Notes under the pieces: model-generated | What the model was told of the DNA's origin: nothing | What the model saw: only the letters and a program-made list of their open reading frames with translations | Databases searched by the model: none | Program-made: the position numbers and the translations under genes | From: Bacteroidaceae bacterium | GTDB taxonomy: Bacteria; Bacteroidota; Bacteroidia; Bacteroidales; Bacteroidaceae | NCBI GenBank assembly: GCA_017965425.1 | Contig: JAGCPY010000037.1 | Location: 1 to 44,744 of the forward strand | Direction: 5' to 3' | Length of the DNA stretch: 44,744 bases | In this document: in pieces, positions 25,355 through 35,707 of the stretch | Position numbering within the stretch: position 1 is the first letter of the stretch | Layout of the letters: every line of letters starts with the position of its first letter

Positions 25355-25549
25355 ATGCTAAAGAAACAGTATATGAAGCCTGGTTGCAGCGTCATCGAAG
25401 TCTGCACACACATTATATGCGCCTCTGGCTCTAACACCTACGACGCACAGTCAGAGAGTGGTCTCATCAGAACCAGCACCACGAAAGTGGATGCCTCTCA
25501 GGCAGAAGTAAAGCAGAGTGGCAATGTCAAATGGGACAACTGGGAGTAA
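25355..25549 (+). CDS. Small peptide of the KKxYxxP type (64 aa)
   Basis: This unrecognised 64-residue product starts MLKKQYMKPGCSVIEVCTHI and ends SGNVKWDNWE. It shares with the peptide at 21087 the KKxYxxP start, a hydrophobic stretch near residues 12-22, a Ser/Gly-rich middle and a terminal W-acid-W motif. It contains two Cys in the hydrophobic segment. It lies 12 bp after one secreted-protein gene and 21 bp before the 3369-aa giant, on the same strand, so co-transcription is likely. Leader-like N-terminus and variable C-terminus resemble precursor peptides, but no modifying enzyme is adjacent. Confidence 0.7.
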   Translation: MLKKQYMKPGCSVIEVCTHIICASGSNTYDAQSESGLIRTSTTKVDASQAEVKQSGNVKWDNWE

Positions 25550-25570
25550 TTCAACAAACACAACATCTAT

Positions 25571-28500
25571 ATGAAAACACTTACTAACTACCAAAGACCG
25601 TGGACGTGGTTCCTTTTCGCTATGCTGTCCACTTTATGTATGCCTCTTCAGGCGTCCGATTGGATGAAGAACTCCGGCAAGTTCTACATGAGCAACAGCA
25701 AGGATCATGTGACGTTCAACGTGTTCCTATGCGACCTCGATGGCAAAAACACCTACGCCAAGTCGGACGGCTACATCTATGCCCTGAACAGCGCGGGACA
25801 GAAACTCGCCCTGATAGACATCTGGTACATCGAAGAGGGCGATGACTCCAACCCCTTCGGCAAGGTACGGGCCCGTGTGGACATCAGTAACTCTCGGGCC
25901 TGGTTCACCAATAGCTACGGCGGTGTAGAGCAGCAACTCAGTTTTAATTCGAAAGACTACCTGATTACCAAGTGGGGCGGTGACAACCACTACTGCACCC
26001 CAGCCATTGACTACTACTACCCGGCATCTATGGCAGGCAAGTCGTGGACGTTCTACTATCGATATAAACACAGCAATGGCACTTCCTATACCATGACCTT
26101 GGGCAGTGCCACGTTGAACAGCACCATGGGTTACAGCCACTTCAACTCCAAGGACTACCAGGCCGAGCGCACCGGACCCGACAAGATCAAGTTCACCGTG
26201 CCCAAGCTGCCCGATGACGTGAGCCAGAAACTCAGCGACTTCCATACACATGAGGGGTCGTACAAGGTGACTTTCACCTACAAAAAGCACGACAACACCA
26301 CGGAGACGCAGACCGAGACCTTCAGTTGCGAGAAGCTGCAGAAGAAGGCATATACCATTACCATTCCCGAGACTGTGGGCAACCCCAAGCAGATTGACAT
26401 GAAGGTGGAGGCCACCGACCGTCTGAAGGACGATGGCAATGGCAGTTACTGGAAAGACTCCTATACCTATACCACGACCAATGTATTCCAGGTGGTGCCC
26501 GTCCCCAGCTTGCTGCGCATGGACTACCGGCAGTTCGACAAGATGGTTGACCTGTCGTGGAACGCCTATACCACCAGCGACAATATGCTGACGTGCATTC
26601 CCTACATTTACCGCATGGAGACCGACGAGAACGGCAAGCCCCTCGGTGCGGGCACATGGAGCCGTCGCGGCAAGATCAACAGTCCTGGCAGCAACCAGTC
26701 GTTGAGCTACAGCGACAACGGAGTACAGCAAGAGAGCCACTATAAATATATGGTAGTGAACGTGCCCAAGGACTGGGAGAACAATGGCATCAGTTCATCT
26801 GCGCTGAACAACCCTGACGAGGCACTGCTGAAGCAGCTGGGCTGCGTGGAGTCAGACGTGCTGCACACCAAGCCCACCGTGAGCATCTATTCCTTGGAGC
26901 AGGACACGACGGTGAAGGACCGTGTGAGGTTGTTGTGGCAGTATTCGCGCGTACCCACCACGTCCTCTACCGTGAAATTTCAGGTGATGCGCCGTACCTC
27001 TGCCGACCTGGAGTGGAGCGAGTATGGCAATGTCACCGGCGATGCCGCCCCCAGTGCCGGCACGAAGCTGTCGTTCACCGACGCCAACCTGCCCAATTCC
27101 AAGGTGCGCTATCAATATATGGTGCGACTGTCGCTCAATGAGGGACGTTCCTTGTTCCAGAGCGATCCGCTCACGGCCGGAATGCTTGATGGTTCATCGG
27201 TGAAGAGCTTCAGCGCTACCAAAGGCACCCATGAGGGCACAGTACGCCTGACGTGGGAGGCTCAACAGTCAGGCACCGACAACACCACTTACGTTATCTC
27301 ACGCCGCTATGTGGATAGCGAGGACGATTTCATCCAGATCAATACCACCAGCGGCACGGCCGGACTCTACACCTACGAGGACAACACCGTGCAGCCCGGC
27401 TACTACTACGAGTACAAAATAGAAGTCTATTCCGGTGCGCTCGTCCAGAACGCCCTTCATGACGTGGGATTCTGTCAGGCTCGCGGTGTCGTGTCGGGTC
27501 GCATCACCTTCGGCAGTGGAGCATCGGTTGACAATGTGCGTCTGACACTCCGTGGCTCGGGCGACGGCGATAACATGGTCAGCGGTCTCTCCAAGCGCAT
27601 CGACGGTGCCTCGACGGGTATCGTATGGAATGCCGACGAGGAGGCGGTTGCCAAGGTGTTCGGCAATGACAAGTACTTCTCCGTGCAGTTGTTCGTCCGT
27701 CCCGACGACGGTCTCAGCCCGGGAACCGTCATCGGCGAGATACCAGGTGTGGGCCAACTGCAGGTGGGGAGCAAGAGCGATGCTGGCTACAAGTTGATGA
27801 TTACCAGGATCTATAGTAGCAGTACCGTGTATTCTACCATGCGTAACCTGCGTGCTATTTACTATTCACCCGATGTGAAAACCATCACTTATAGTGAGGC
27901 ACTCCAGGCTAATTTGTACCCATCGAGCGTGGGCACATCCATTATTGAACAGTGGCGGAACGACGGCTACCACTCTTTCCGCTATTCTGGCAACAGTGCT
28001 ACAAGACCCAGGACCGAATGGTATCTTTTCTACAAAGACGTGCCGCTCACCCGGCCCTTGAGTATCAACAAGACCACACGTATGAGCTACGACACAGAGT
28101 TGTCGATCCCCATCGGCTCCTATTCGCTGCTGACCGTGAACCGTTCTGGCGGAAATCTGACGGTCGCTGTGGATGACCGGATTTCACAGACGCAGACTCC
28201 TGTGGGCACGCCTATTGTTGAAGAAAGCTCCAACTTTAATGACCTGCCTGAGTTGGCCGAGCTCAACTGCAAAATATATAACGATCTGCTCTACACCTAC
28301 GACGGCGACTTGGCCAACACCACAAAGACAGAAGAGGACGAACAGTTTATTGTATCCTCTTCCATAGACCGATTTGGAACTAACGGCACCCCTGTTGACG
28401 GAGGAGGCACTGTACCCCGTGCATTCTCTGTAGGCGGTGGCACAGGCGTCACCGAGGAACAAGCCTTCCACGGCAACATCACCGAGGTGCGCGTCTTCGA

Positions 28501-31500
28501 CCACGTTTTGACGGAAACTGAAATGGCGGCCTACGCTGACCGTGTGCTGAACGGTCGCGAGAAGGGCTTGAAACTCTACTGGCCGATGGACGATGGCCTC
28601 GCCCGCTACGTGTTCGATGCCTCCTATTCCAACGACATGCCCAACAGCCGCCATGCCGTGGTGGGCAGCAATATCAGTGTGTCGAACATCATCCCCGTGG
28701 ATGACCGGCTGTCACGCTATGCCGTCACCGATGCCAACGGCGAATACATCCTCCGCGGCATACCCTTCGTGGGGTCGGGTTCCACCTATACCGTGACACC
28801 CACCCGGGGCATCCACGAGTTCTCACCCACATCCAGGAACGGATTCATCGGCAGCGGCAACCTGACACTCAACAGCTATGACTTCACCGACGTGTCATCG
28901 TTCCCTGTGAAAGGAAAGATCACTTATCTCAACACCAACATCCCTGCTGACAGCATACAGTTCAAGATCGATGGCACCTTGGTGCAGACCAAGGAGGGCA
29001 TGGTGATGACCGACACCAATGGCGAGTATGAACTCTCCGTACCCATCGGTCCTCACCTCATTGAGGCATACAAAGAGGGACACCGCCTGACTTCATTCCC
29101 ACTTGACGGCACCACCTACGACTTCAAGCAGGCTGAGATTGTCAACTTCTTCGACTCCACGCTGGTCAATGTCACCGGCCGCATCAACGGAGGCTTCACC
29201 GACCAGTATGCACCCTTGGGCTTTGCGGCAAGCCAGAACCGCCTGGGCCAGGCCACAATTAAGCTCAGCCTGGGACGTGAGTCACAGTGCTCGTTCAACT
29301 ACATCCTCGATGAGCACGGCGACGGCTCATTCGGCACACAGCCCATCCCCGTGGAGAGTGCCACGGAGGCCATCAAGAGCACGGCCTACCGTGCCGGTGG
29401 CAACCACGACGACACCTATTATATATATATAACCACCGATGCAGAGACGGGCGAATTCTCGGCCATGCTGCCTCCGCTGAAGTACAAGGTGGAGAGCATC
29501 AAGTTTGTCGGCGGCCAAGACTATGACGACCTGCCCATCTTCTCACAGAACCTGCCGATACTCGATGCCACCAAGACCGTCGCGGACAAATTCCCATGCG
29601 ACTCCATGGTGGTGGGTGACGCCGTTTACAAATACAAGTATGCTGCCAAGATGCTGCGCCAGCATCGGGCCAATCCCACCATCGACGTGACACAGCAGGG
29701 CATGAAGAACGGAGCCTTCGGCCAGGAGAAGATTCCCGTGACCACCCTGTCCAATACCGTTGACAGCCTACGGACGGTGACCTATACGGACAAAGGCTAC
29801 AGCTACGTCTATGGTCATCCCATCTTCTGCCAGAACGAGCGTTATGACTTCACTATCCAAGTGACCGAGCCCTACAAGAACCTGGACACGGACGAGACCT
29901 TCACCGAGATTCCGCGTGATGCCGTCATCAGCATCATGAACGACGCCAGCATCCTGACGCAGGTCTTTGCCGAGAAGGTGATGGTCAATGGCAAGGAAGT
30001 GGAGGCCGGCACAGACTATGAAACGCCCAACATCGAAATCATTCCCGACTCCACCGGCACGGTGTTCTATGAGTTCGAGGGCGGTTGGCCCAATCTGGCA
30101 GACGGACACATCCGCAATATGAGCATCGGCGTGAAGGTCGATGGACGCACCACCCTGTGGCAGGCGCCTGCTTCCAAGACCGAGGCCTTGGATATGATTC
30201 TCTTGGGTGCCCTGCCCACGGGAACCAACTTCATGACAGCCGGTCCCGACAAGGTAGATTACATCATCCGTCGTCCGCCGGGCTCCACATCGGTAGCCAG
30301 CTTAGAGAGCACCACCATCGACAATTACAGCAGATCCTCTCTGCTGGTTCACGACAAGAGCTTTGGCGGTGGAGCCTACGTCAGCATCGCTCCTACATGG
30401 GAAGTCAATTCGGGTAACGGAGGTCCAGTCATCATCATGCAGAAATCAAAGGTGCAGGTGGTGGCCAACACCACTAACACCCGTGTGGACGGACACAAGG
30501 ACAGCGACTATCTGACAGACTACAACGACACCTACACTGTCACGGAGAAAATTTCCACGCCCAACCAGATAGTGTATAGTGTATCCCACAATCAATATAT
30601 CCCGGAATACAGCGACACCTATATCGGACGCTCCACCAACCTCACCTTCAGCAAGGCACGCCTCTTAGGCTTCTATCAGCAGAGTGACAGCACCTATCAG
30701 CTGACGGAGAAGGACGGCATCTCGGTGAGCGAGTCGTTTGACACGCAGTTCAGCTTCACACAGCAGTATATCATCGAAACGCTCATTCCCAACTGGAAGG
30801 CTCTCATCCGGGACCGCCTCGTGCATGTAGAGGGTGACCACTGGGATTCCAAGAACTCACCGACCATGCCCGGACAGGTGACCTACTACACCAGCTACAA
30901 AGAAGGCGACCCGGAGTGGGGTCATGTCAACGGCGACCTGGAGTTCTGGGGCAGCAAGTATGAAGAGCGTCACGGCTGGCCGGGCTACATCATGAGAGAC
31001 GGCACCAACGAGGGTGCCGTTGATGAGGTGGAGTTTGCCATCAACCAGATTAAGACGTGGGAAGCCAAGATTGCCCAAAACGAGGCCGACAAGCTCAGTG
31101 CCTTTGAGAACGAGGATAACCTGCTGGGCAACTACTCCATCAGCGGCGGCACCAGTGTAAGCCATACAGACAAGACGGAACATAAGAATTCGCATCAGGT
31201 CAAAGATGAGACCTATTGGAACATCAACGATGACTTGAAGGTCGGCTTCCTGTTCAACAATGCCGGCACCTACGGCATCATGACATGGAAGAACAGCCGC
31301 TCCGTCACCACCCAGACTGACACCACGCATACTGAGACCAAGAGCGTGTCATGGACGCTGAGTGACAGTGACCCGCGCACGGCTCTCTCCGTGGATGTCT
31401 ATAACTCGCCCAACAAGTGGGGCCCCATCTTCCGCACTCGCGGCGGACAGACCGTCTATCCCTACGAGCCGGAGACCTATACGGAATACTTCAACAAAGA

Positions 31501-34500
31501 TACCAAGCTCAACGAGGGCACCATGCGTGTGGAGATGCCGGAGCTGAAGGTCGTGGGGTCTTCGGAACAGACCGACGTGCCCGTGGGCGGAGCGGCACGG
31601 TTCACCCTGCAGCTGCACAACGCCAGCGAGACGAACGCCACGTGTACGTACCTCTTGGAGATGAAGGACAAGAGCAACCCGAACGGTGCCATCCTGATGA
31701 TTGACGGAACGCCGCTCAGCAACGGCCGTGCCGGACGTAGCATCAAGATGAAGGGCGACGAGACCGTGAACATGCTTCTCCTGGTCACGCAGAGCAACCG
31801 CAGCATCGTGGATTACGAAGACATCCAGATTGTGCTGAAGTCCGAGAAAGACCAGACCATAGAGAGCAATCCGGTGAAGCTGCGCGTCCACTTCATCCCG
31901 GCCTCGGCCCATGTCGATTTGGCTGTTGACCACACCGTGCTCAACAAAGCTTACATGAACGAAAACAACGGGCTCATTGCCACCATCTATAACCTCGACC
32001 TCCAAGACGACGGATTACGGGGTCTGCGACTGCGCTACCGCCGTAAGGGCACTGACACCTGGAGCCTGATCAGGCAGATGAGCCGCGAGCCCAAAGACTG
32101 GGCAATGGGATATGAGCAGTTGCCGGACAGCAGTACGTTCAGACGACCCGTGTCGTTCTTGGAGGATGGCACCTACGAGCTACAGGCTCAGACCTTCGGC
32201 AAATATGGCAATGAGGACGTGACCTACGAGAGTGACATCATCGAGGTCACACAGGACACCCGTGGACCGAAGATCATCGGAATGCCGAGCCCGGAGAACG
32301 GACAGCTTATCTACACTGCTCGCAACAACATGCACGTGCGCTTCAACGAGGAACTGAACAATAACTCACTGAGCAAGAGCGACAACTTCACCATCTACGG
32401 CGACATGAACAACGTGGCTCTCAACAGCCGCTTCCCCGACGTGGCCCTGCAGCTCAACGTGGATGAGGTGGGGACCGAGGCCACCTACGAACTGGCCAAT
32501 ACCGACTTCGCCGTCAGCTTCTGGTTCTATCGCAAGACCGACGGCACCATCCTCTCCATGGGTACCGAGGACAACATGCTGGCCCTCTTCACCCACGACG
32601 GAGGTCTGCTGGCTGCACGTGTCGGTGATGCCGCACACACCTACGACACCAAGACCGTCATACCGGAAGGAAAGTGGACCTACGTGGCATTGAGCTATTG
32701 GCTCAAGGATGAGGAGCATCCGGAGAACCGCCTTTCCATGCTTTATATCACAGAGGATATGGAGAGTCCTGCCTACGTGGGCAAGGATGTTCCGGCCAGC
32801 GACTTCGCGGCGGTCGGACGGCTCCGCATCGGCGGTGACGGCATGGTGGGCATGATGCATGAACTGGCGATGTGGAACGTGAAGAAGTCTGTCGATGAAC
32901 TCTATGAGACCCGCAGTCAGATCAAGGCTGCCTACATGCCGGGCCTGGTGGGCTACTGGCGCATGAACGAGGGCCATGGCACGATTCTGACCGACAAGGC
33001 ACGTTCGCGCAACATGGCCATGCCCGCCGAGAGCTGGTATATCAACAACCGTAACCTCGCAGCCCATCTCGACGGAACCGAAGAACTGGCGGTGAATATA
33101 TCCTCCTTCAACACGCGCAGAACTGATAACTTTGCCATGGAGATGTGGTTTCGTGCCGAAAAGACTGAAGACAATAGGAATGCCACCTTGCTCTCCGTAC
33201 CCAACCAGATTGCCCTTGGCTTCCGCGCCGGAACAATGGTTCTGGAACTGACCAGTTCCACGGCCAACGACGATGGCACCTTCACCACCTCCGGCGAGCG
33301 TGTCACCCTGACCGAGGCCGACTACATCGATAACGCCTGGCACCATGTGACACTGAACGTGCAAAGAGGCACCAGTGCCATCTTCTACATCGACGGCAAG
33401 GCCGTGAAGACCTTGCCCGAGAGTTCCATACCGAGCATCAGCGGCAGTCATCTGTATGTGGGCTGCACCAGCAGCATCATACCACCTAAGTTCGTGGGTG
33501 ACATTGATGAGTTGCGCATCTGGAATGCTGCCCTCTCGAGCCGTGTCATTGAAAGCCGACGCTATGAACGCCTTGACAGTGCATACGCCGGTCTTGTGGG
33601 CTATTTCCCCATGGAGACCATCGGCCGCACCCAGACTGGCACCGTCGTTTCGACATTCTCAACCGCCAACATGGGACAGAAAGATTCGCCGATGACCCTC
33701 GTAGGCACCGTCACGGAGGCCGCCTCGGCACCTGCCCTGTTGCCAGGGTCGCAGCACATGAGGATGGATGACACGCAGTTCAACTTCACAGCTTCCAAAG
33801 ACGAGGTCTATTTCTCCTTCCCGGACGATGCGCTGCCGCTCATGGATGGCAACGACTTCACTGTGGGTGTCCATGATATCAAGGACGAACATGGCAACAG
33901 TTCGGAGGCCGTGGAATGGATGTTCCATGCTGACTTTGCATGTGTCCAGTGGGATGTCTATCATGACGTCGAGATACGCAAGCATTGGAGCCAGAGTTCG
34001 GAAGTAATCGTTGGACTGGTCAACACCACCGGCCAGCCACAGACCTACGAGATTACCGGCCAGCCGTCATGGATGGAGGTGAGCGAATCTATCGGCACAA
34101 TGGATGAAACGAAGGAAATCACGCTCTTTATCCAGCCCACGGTGCCCGTAGGCCGCTACACAGAATATCTCTACGTGACTGACCGCTATGGGATGCAGCG
34201 TGTGGCCAAACTCACCTTCATCGTGGAAGGTGATGAGCCAGCCTGGGATGTTGACCCCACCCTCTATGAAAGCAACATGACGCTCACGGGGCAGATCTAT
34301 GTGGGCGACAAAATCAGCGAGTTCACAGACAGCAAGATTGCAGCTTTTGATGACCTGGGCCTCTGTCGGGGCGTGGCCAAGCCCAAGTATGTCAAGACGC
34401 GCGATGCCTACTATGTGGATATGATCATCTATGGCGGCTCGGCCACGGAACTCTCCAACGGACAGCGAGACCTCACCTTCCGCCTCTACGATGCATCCAC

Positions 34501-35680
34501 GGGCATTGTTTATCCTGTGGTCAACATCACTACGCCAGACGGCAAGACATCCACCACCATGACCTACGCCCCGGATGCTACGCTCGGCTCCTACAGCAGT
34601 CCCGTGGTATTCCGCTCTACCCGCGACCTCATGCAGAGCATCGACCTGGCACGCGGATGGACTTGGACGTCGCTCTACCTGCAGCCTACCAGCACCGCCA
34701 TCAACGACGTGCTGCCCAAGACCTCTGCAGCCATCAAGAAGTTCAAGAACATCAAGGGCAAGACGGCCTTCGCCGTGGCCGATGCCACCAACACCGGATT
34801 CACCGGCGAACTGGAGGACATCGTGCCGGGACAGATGTATAAGATTCAGGTGTCCTCGTCCACACCCTTTGAGGTCTATGGCACACCCATCGATGTGACG
34901 GCCACCACACAGACCATCTATCCCAACTACAACTGGATTGGCTCGCTCTCCAACACGGTCATGTCTGTGGCCGATGCCTTTGCCGAACTGGAACCCGAGA
35001 AGGACGATATGGTGAAGACCCGCACGGCCATGGCCACCTACGACGGTCAGGGCACCTGGGAGGGAACACTCCAGAACATCGTGCCTGGCGAGGGTTACAT
35101 CTATTTCTCCAATGCCAAGACCTCCAAGACGTTCCACTATCCGCGCAAGTACACCTACCCGAACGCTATGCTTATGGCACCGAAGCGTGCACCCGAGCTG
35201 ATACACTTCCAGCCTGTTGACGAGCACCTCTACCCAGACAACATGAACATCATTGCCGTGGTGACAGAGAACGACGAGCGTCTTCAGGATGCCGAATTGG
35301 CAGCCTTCGTGAATGGTGAATGCAGGGGAGCTGTCACGTGTCGCAACGGCTACTATTTCCTCACCATCATGGGCGACTCCAACGCCGACATCTACAATCC
35401 CGTGGAACTGCGTGTCTTCGACGGCACAAAGGAATACGTGGCTGGCAGTCTGGCCTTTGTCAGCGATGCCTTCTATGGCACATTGGATGAGCCTTACGAA
35501 ATCAATCTGAATGCCACGGGCGTCGATAGCATCAGGTGGGATGATGAAGATGTCGAATGGTACACCCTCAGCGGTATCAAGCTATCTGTAAAGCCGACAC
35601 GCCAAGGCATGTATATTGCCAACGGCCACAAGGTAATCGTGAGGAGTAAGAACCAAACCAACAAGCAACAAAAGAATTAA
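25571..35680 (+). CDS. Giant secreted multidomain surface protein (3369 aa)
   Basis: A 10.1-kb gene encodes a 3369-residue exported protein with no recognised catalytic motif. The signal peptide ends near MPLQA (about 29). Fibronectin-III-like units lie at about 310-420, 430-540 and 543-636; LamG-like jelly rolls at about 676-1003, 2280-2460 and 2493-2676; carboxypeptidase-regulatory-like beta units at about 1050-1180 (TDANGEYILRG, TDTNGEYELSV). The centre (about 1600-2050) is unique, with coiled parts and YIGRSTNLTFSKARLLGFY. A BACON-like unit lies near 2790-2890. Two copies of an IAAFDDLGLCRGV / LAAFVNGECRGAV domain lie near 2920 and 3250, with a repeated GWTWTSLYL / NYNWIGSLS unit between. 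It ends WYTLSGIKLSVKPTRQGMYI.... A surface adhesin or glycan-binding scaffold is likely but inferred. kduI follows by 27 bp. Confidence 0.85.
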   Translation: MKTLTNYQRPWTWFLFAMLSTLCMPLQASDWMKNSGKFYMSNSKDHVTFNVFLCDLDGKNTYAKSDGYIYALNSAGQKLALIDIWYIEEGDDSNPFGKVRARVDISNSRAWFTNSYGGVEQQLSFNSKDYLITKWGGDNHYCTPAIDYYYPASMAGKSWTFYYRYKHSNGTSYTMTLGSATLNSTMGYSHFNSKDYQAERTGPDKIKFTVPKLPDDVSQKLSDFHTHEGSYKVTFTYKKHDNTTETQTETFSCEKLQKKAYTITIPETVGNPKQIDMKVEATDRLKDDGNGSYWKDSYTYTTTNVFQVVPVPSLLRMDYRQFDKMVDLSWNAYTTSDNMLTCIPYIYRMETDENGKPLGAGTWSRRGKINSPGSNQSLSYSDNGVQQESHYKYMVVNVPKDWENNGISSSALNNPDEALLKQLGCVESDVLHTKPTVSIYSLEQDTTVKDRVRLLWQYSRVPTTSSTVKFQVMRRTSADLEWSEYGNVTGDAAPSAGTKLSFTDANLPNSKVRYQYMVRLSLNEGRSLFQSDPLTAGMLDGSSVKSFSATKGTHEGTVRLTWEAQQSGTDNTTYVISRRYVDSEDDFIQINTTSGTAGLYTYEDNTVQPGYYYEYKIEVYSGALVQNALHDVGFCQARGVVSGRITFGSGASVDNVRLTLRGSGDGDNMVSGLSKRIDGASTGIVWNADEEAVAKVFGNDKYFSVQLFVRPDDGLSPGTVIGEIPGVGQLQVGSKSDAGYKLMITRIYSSSTVYSTMRNLRAIYYSPDVKTITYSEALQANLYPSSVGTSIIEQWRNDGYHSFRYSGNSATRPRTEWYLFYKDVPLTRPLSINKTTRMSYDTELSIPIGSYSLLTVNRSGGNLTVAVDDRISQTQTPVGTPIVEESSNFNDLPELAELNCKIYNDLLYTYDGDLANTTKTEEDEQFIVSSSIDRFGTNGTPVDGGGTVPRAFSVGGGTGVTEEQAFHGNITEVRVFDHVLTETEMAAYADRVLNGREKGLKLYWPMDDGLARYVFDASYSNDMPNSRHAVVGSNISVSNIIPVDDRLSRYAVTDANGEYILRGIPFVGSGSTYTVTPTRGIHEFSPTSRNGFIGSGNLTLNSYDFTDVSSFPVKGKITYLNTNIPADSIQFKIDGTLVQTKEGMVMTDTNGEYELSVPIGPHLIEAYKEGHRLTSFPLDGTTYDFKQAEIVNFFDSTLVNVTGRINGGFTDQYAPLGFAASQNRLGQATIKLSLGRESQCSFNYILDEHGDGSFGTQPIPVESATEAIKSTAYRAGGNHDDTYYIYITTDAETGEFSAMLPPLKYKVESIKFVGGQDYDDLPIFSQNLPILDATKTVADKFPCDSMVVGDAVYKYKYAAKMLRQHRANPTIDVTQQGMKNGAFGQEKIPVTTLSNTVDSLRTVTYTDKGYSYVYGHPIFCQNERYDFTIQVTEPYKNLDTDETFTEIPRDAVISIMNDASILTQVFAEKVMVNGKEVEAGTDYETPNIEIIPDSTGTVFYEFEGGWPNLADGHIRNMSIGVKVDGRTTLWQAPASKTEALDMILLGALPTGTNFMTAGPDKVDYIIRRPPGSTSVASLESTTIDNYSRSSLLVHDKSFGGGAYVSIAPTWEVNSGNGGPVIIMQKSKVQVVANTTNTRVDGHKDSDYLTDYNDTYTVTEKISTPNQIVYSVSHNQYIPEYSDTYIGRSTNLTFSKARLLGFYQQSDSTYQLTEKDGISVSESFDTQFSFTQQYIIETLIPNWKALIRDRLVHVEGDHWDSKNSPTMPGQVTYYTSYKEGDPEWGHVNGDLEFWGSKYEERHGWPGYIMRDGTNEGAVDEVEFAINQIKTWEAKIAQNEADKLSAFENEDNLLGNYSISGGTSVSHTDKTEHKNSHQVKDETYWNINDDLKVGFLFNNAGTYGIMTWKNSRSVTTQTDTTHTETKSVSWTLSDSDPRTALSVDVYNSPNKWGPIFRTRGGQTVYPYEPETYTEYFNKDTKLNEGTMRVEMPELKVVGSSEQTDVPVGGAARFTLQLHNASETNATCTYLLEMKDKSNPNGAILMIDGTPLSNGRAGRSIKMKGDETVNMLLLVTQSNRSIVDYEDIQIVLKSEKDQTIESNPVKLRVHFIPASAHVDLAVDHTVLNKAYMNENNGLIATIYNLDLQDDGLRGLRLRYRRKGTDTWSLIRQMSREPKDWAMGYEQLPDSSTFRRPVSFLEDGTYELQAQTFGKYGNEDVTYESDIIEVTQDTRGPKIIGMPSPENGQLIYTARNNMHVRFNEELNNNSLSKSDNFTIYGDMNNVALNSRFPDVALQLNVDEVGTEATYELANTDFAVSFWFYRKTDGTILSMGTEDNMLALFTHDGGLLAARVGDAAHTYDTKTVIPEGKWTYVALSYWLKDEEHPENRLSMLYITEDMESPAYVGKDVPASDFAAVGRLRIGGDGMVGMMHELAMWNVKKSVDELYETRSQIKAAYMPGLVGYWRMNEGHGTILTDKARSRNMAMPAESWYINNRNLAAHLDGTEELAVNISSFNTRRTDNFAMEMWFRAEKTEDNRNATLLSVPNQIALGFRAGTMVLELTSSTANDDGTFTTSGERVTLTEADYIDNAWHHVTLNVQRGTSAIFYIDGKAVKTLPESSIPSISGSHLYVGCTSSIIPPKFVGDIDELRIWNAALSSRVIESRRYERLDSAYAGLVGYFPMETIGRTQTGTVVSTFSTANMGQKDSPMTLVGTVTEAASAPALLPGSQHMRMDDTQFNFTASKDEVYFSFPDDALPLMDGNDFTVGVHDIKDEHGNSSEAVEWMFHADFACVQWDVYHDVEIRKHWSQSSEVIVGLVNTTGQPQTYEITGQPSWMEVSESIGTMDETKEITLFIQPTVPVGRYTEYLYVTDRYGMQRVAKLTFIVEGDEPAWDVDPTLYESNMTLTGQIYVGDKISEFTDSKIAAFDDLGLCRGVAKPKYVKTRDAYYVDMIIYGGSATELSNGQRDLTFRLYDASTGIVYPVVNITTPDGKTSTTMTYAPDATLGSYSSPVVFRSTRDLMQSIDLARGWTWTSLYLQPTSTAINDVLPKTSAAIKKFKNIKGKTAFAVADATNTGFTGELEDIVPGQMYKIQVSSSTPFEVYGTPIDVTATTQTIYPNYNWIGSLSNTVMSVADAFAELEPEKDDMVKTRTAMATYDGQGTWEGTLQNIVPGEGYIYFSNAKTSKTFHYPRKYTYPNAMLMAPKRAPELIHFQPVDEHLYPDNMNIIAVVTENDERLQDAELAAFVNGECRGAVTCRNGYYFLTIMGDSNADIYNPVELRVFDGTKEYVAGSLAFVSDAFYGTLDEPYEINLNATGVDSIRWDDEDVEWYTLSGIKLSVKPTRQGMYIANGHKVIVRSKNQTNKQQKN

Positions 35681-35707
35681 AGTCATAACACATTTATAAA
35701 AAATCTT

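Noticed and set aside
32366-33451. Long minus-strand open frames opposite the giant gene (also 34067-35227 and 25727-26740)
   Set aside because: They are antisense shadows of a GC-rich coding strand without signals or recognisable domains.
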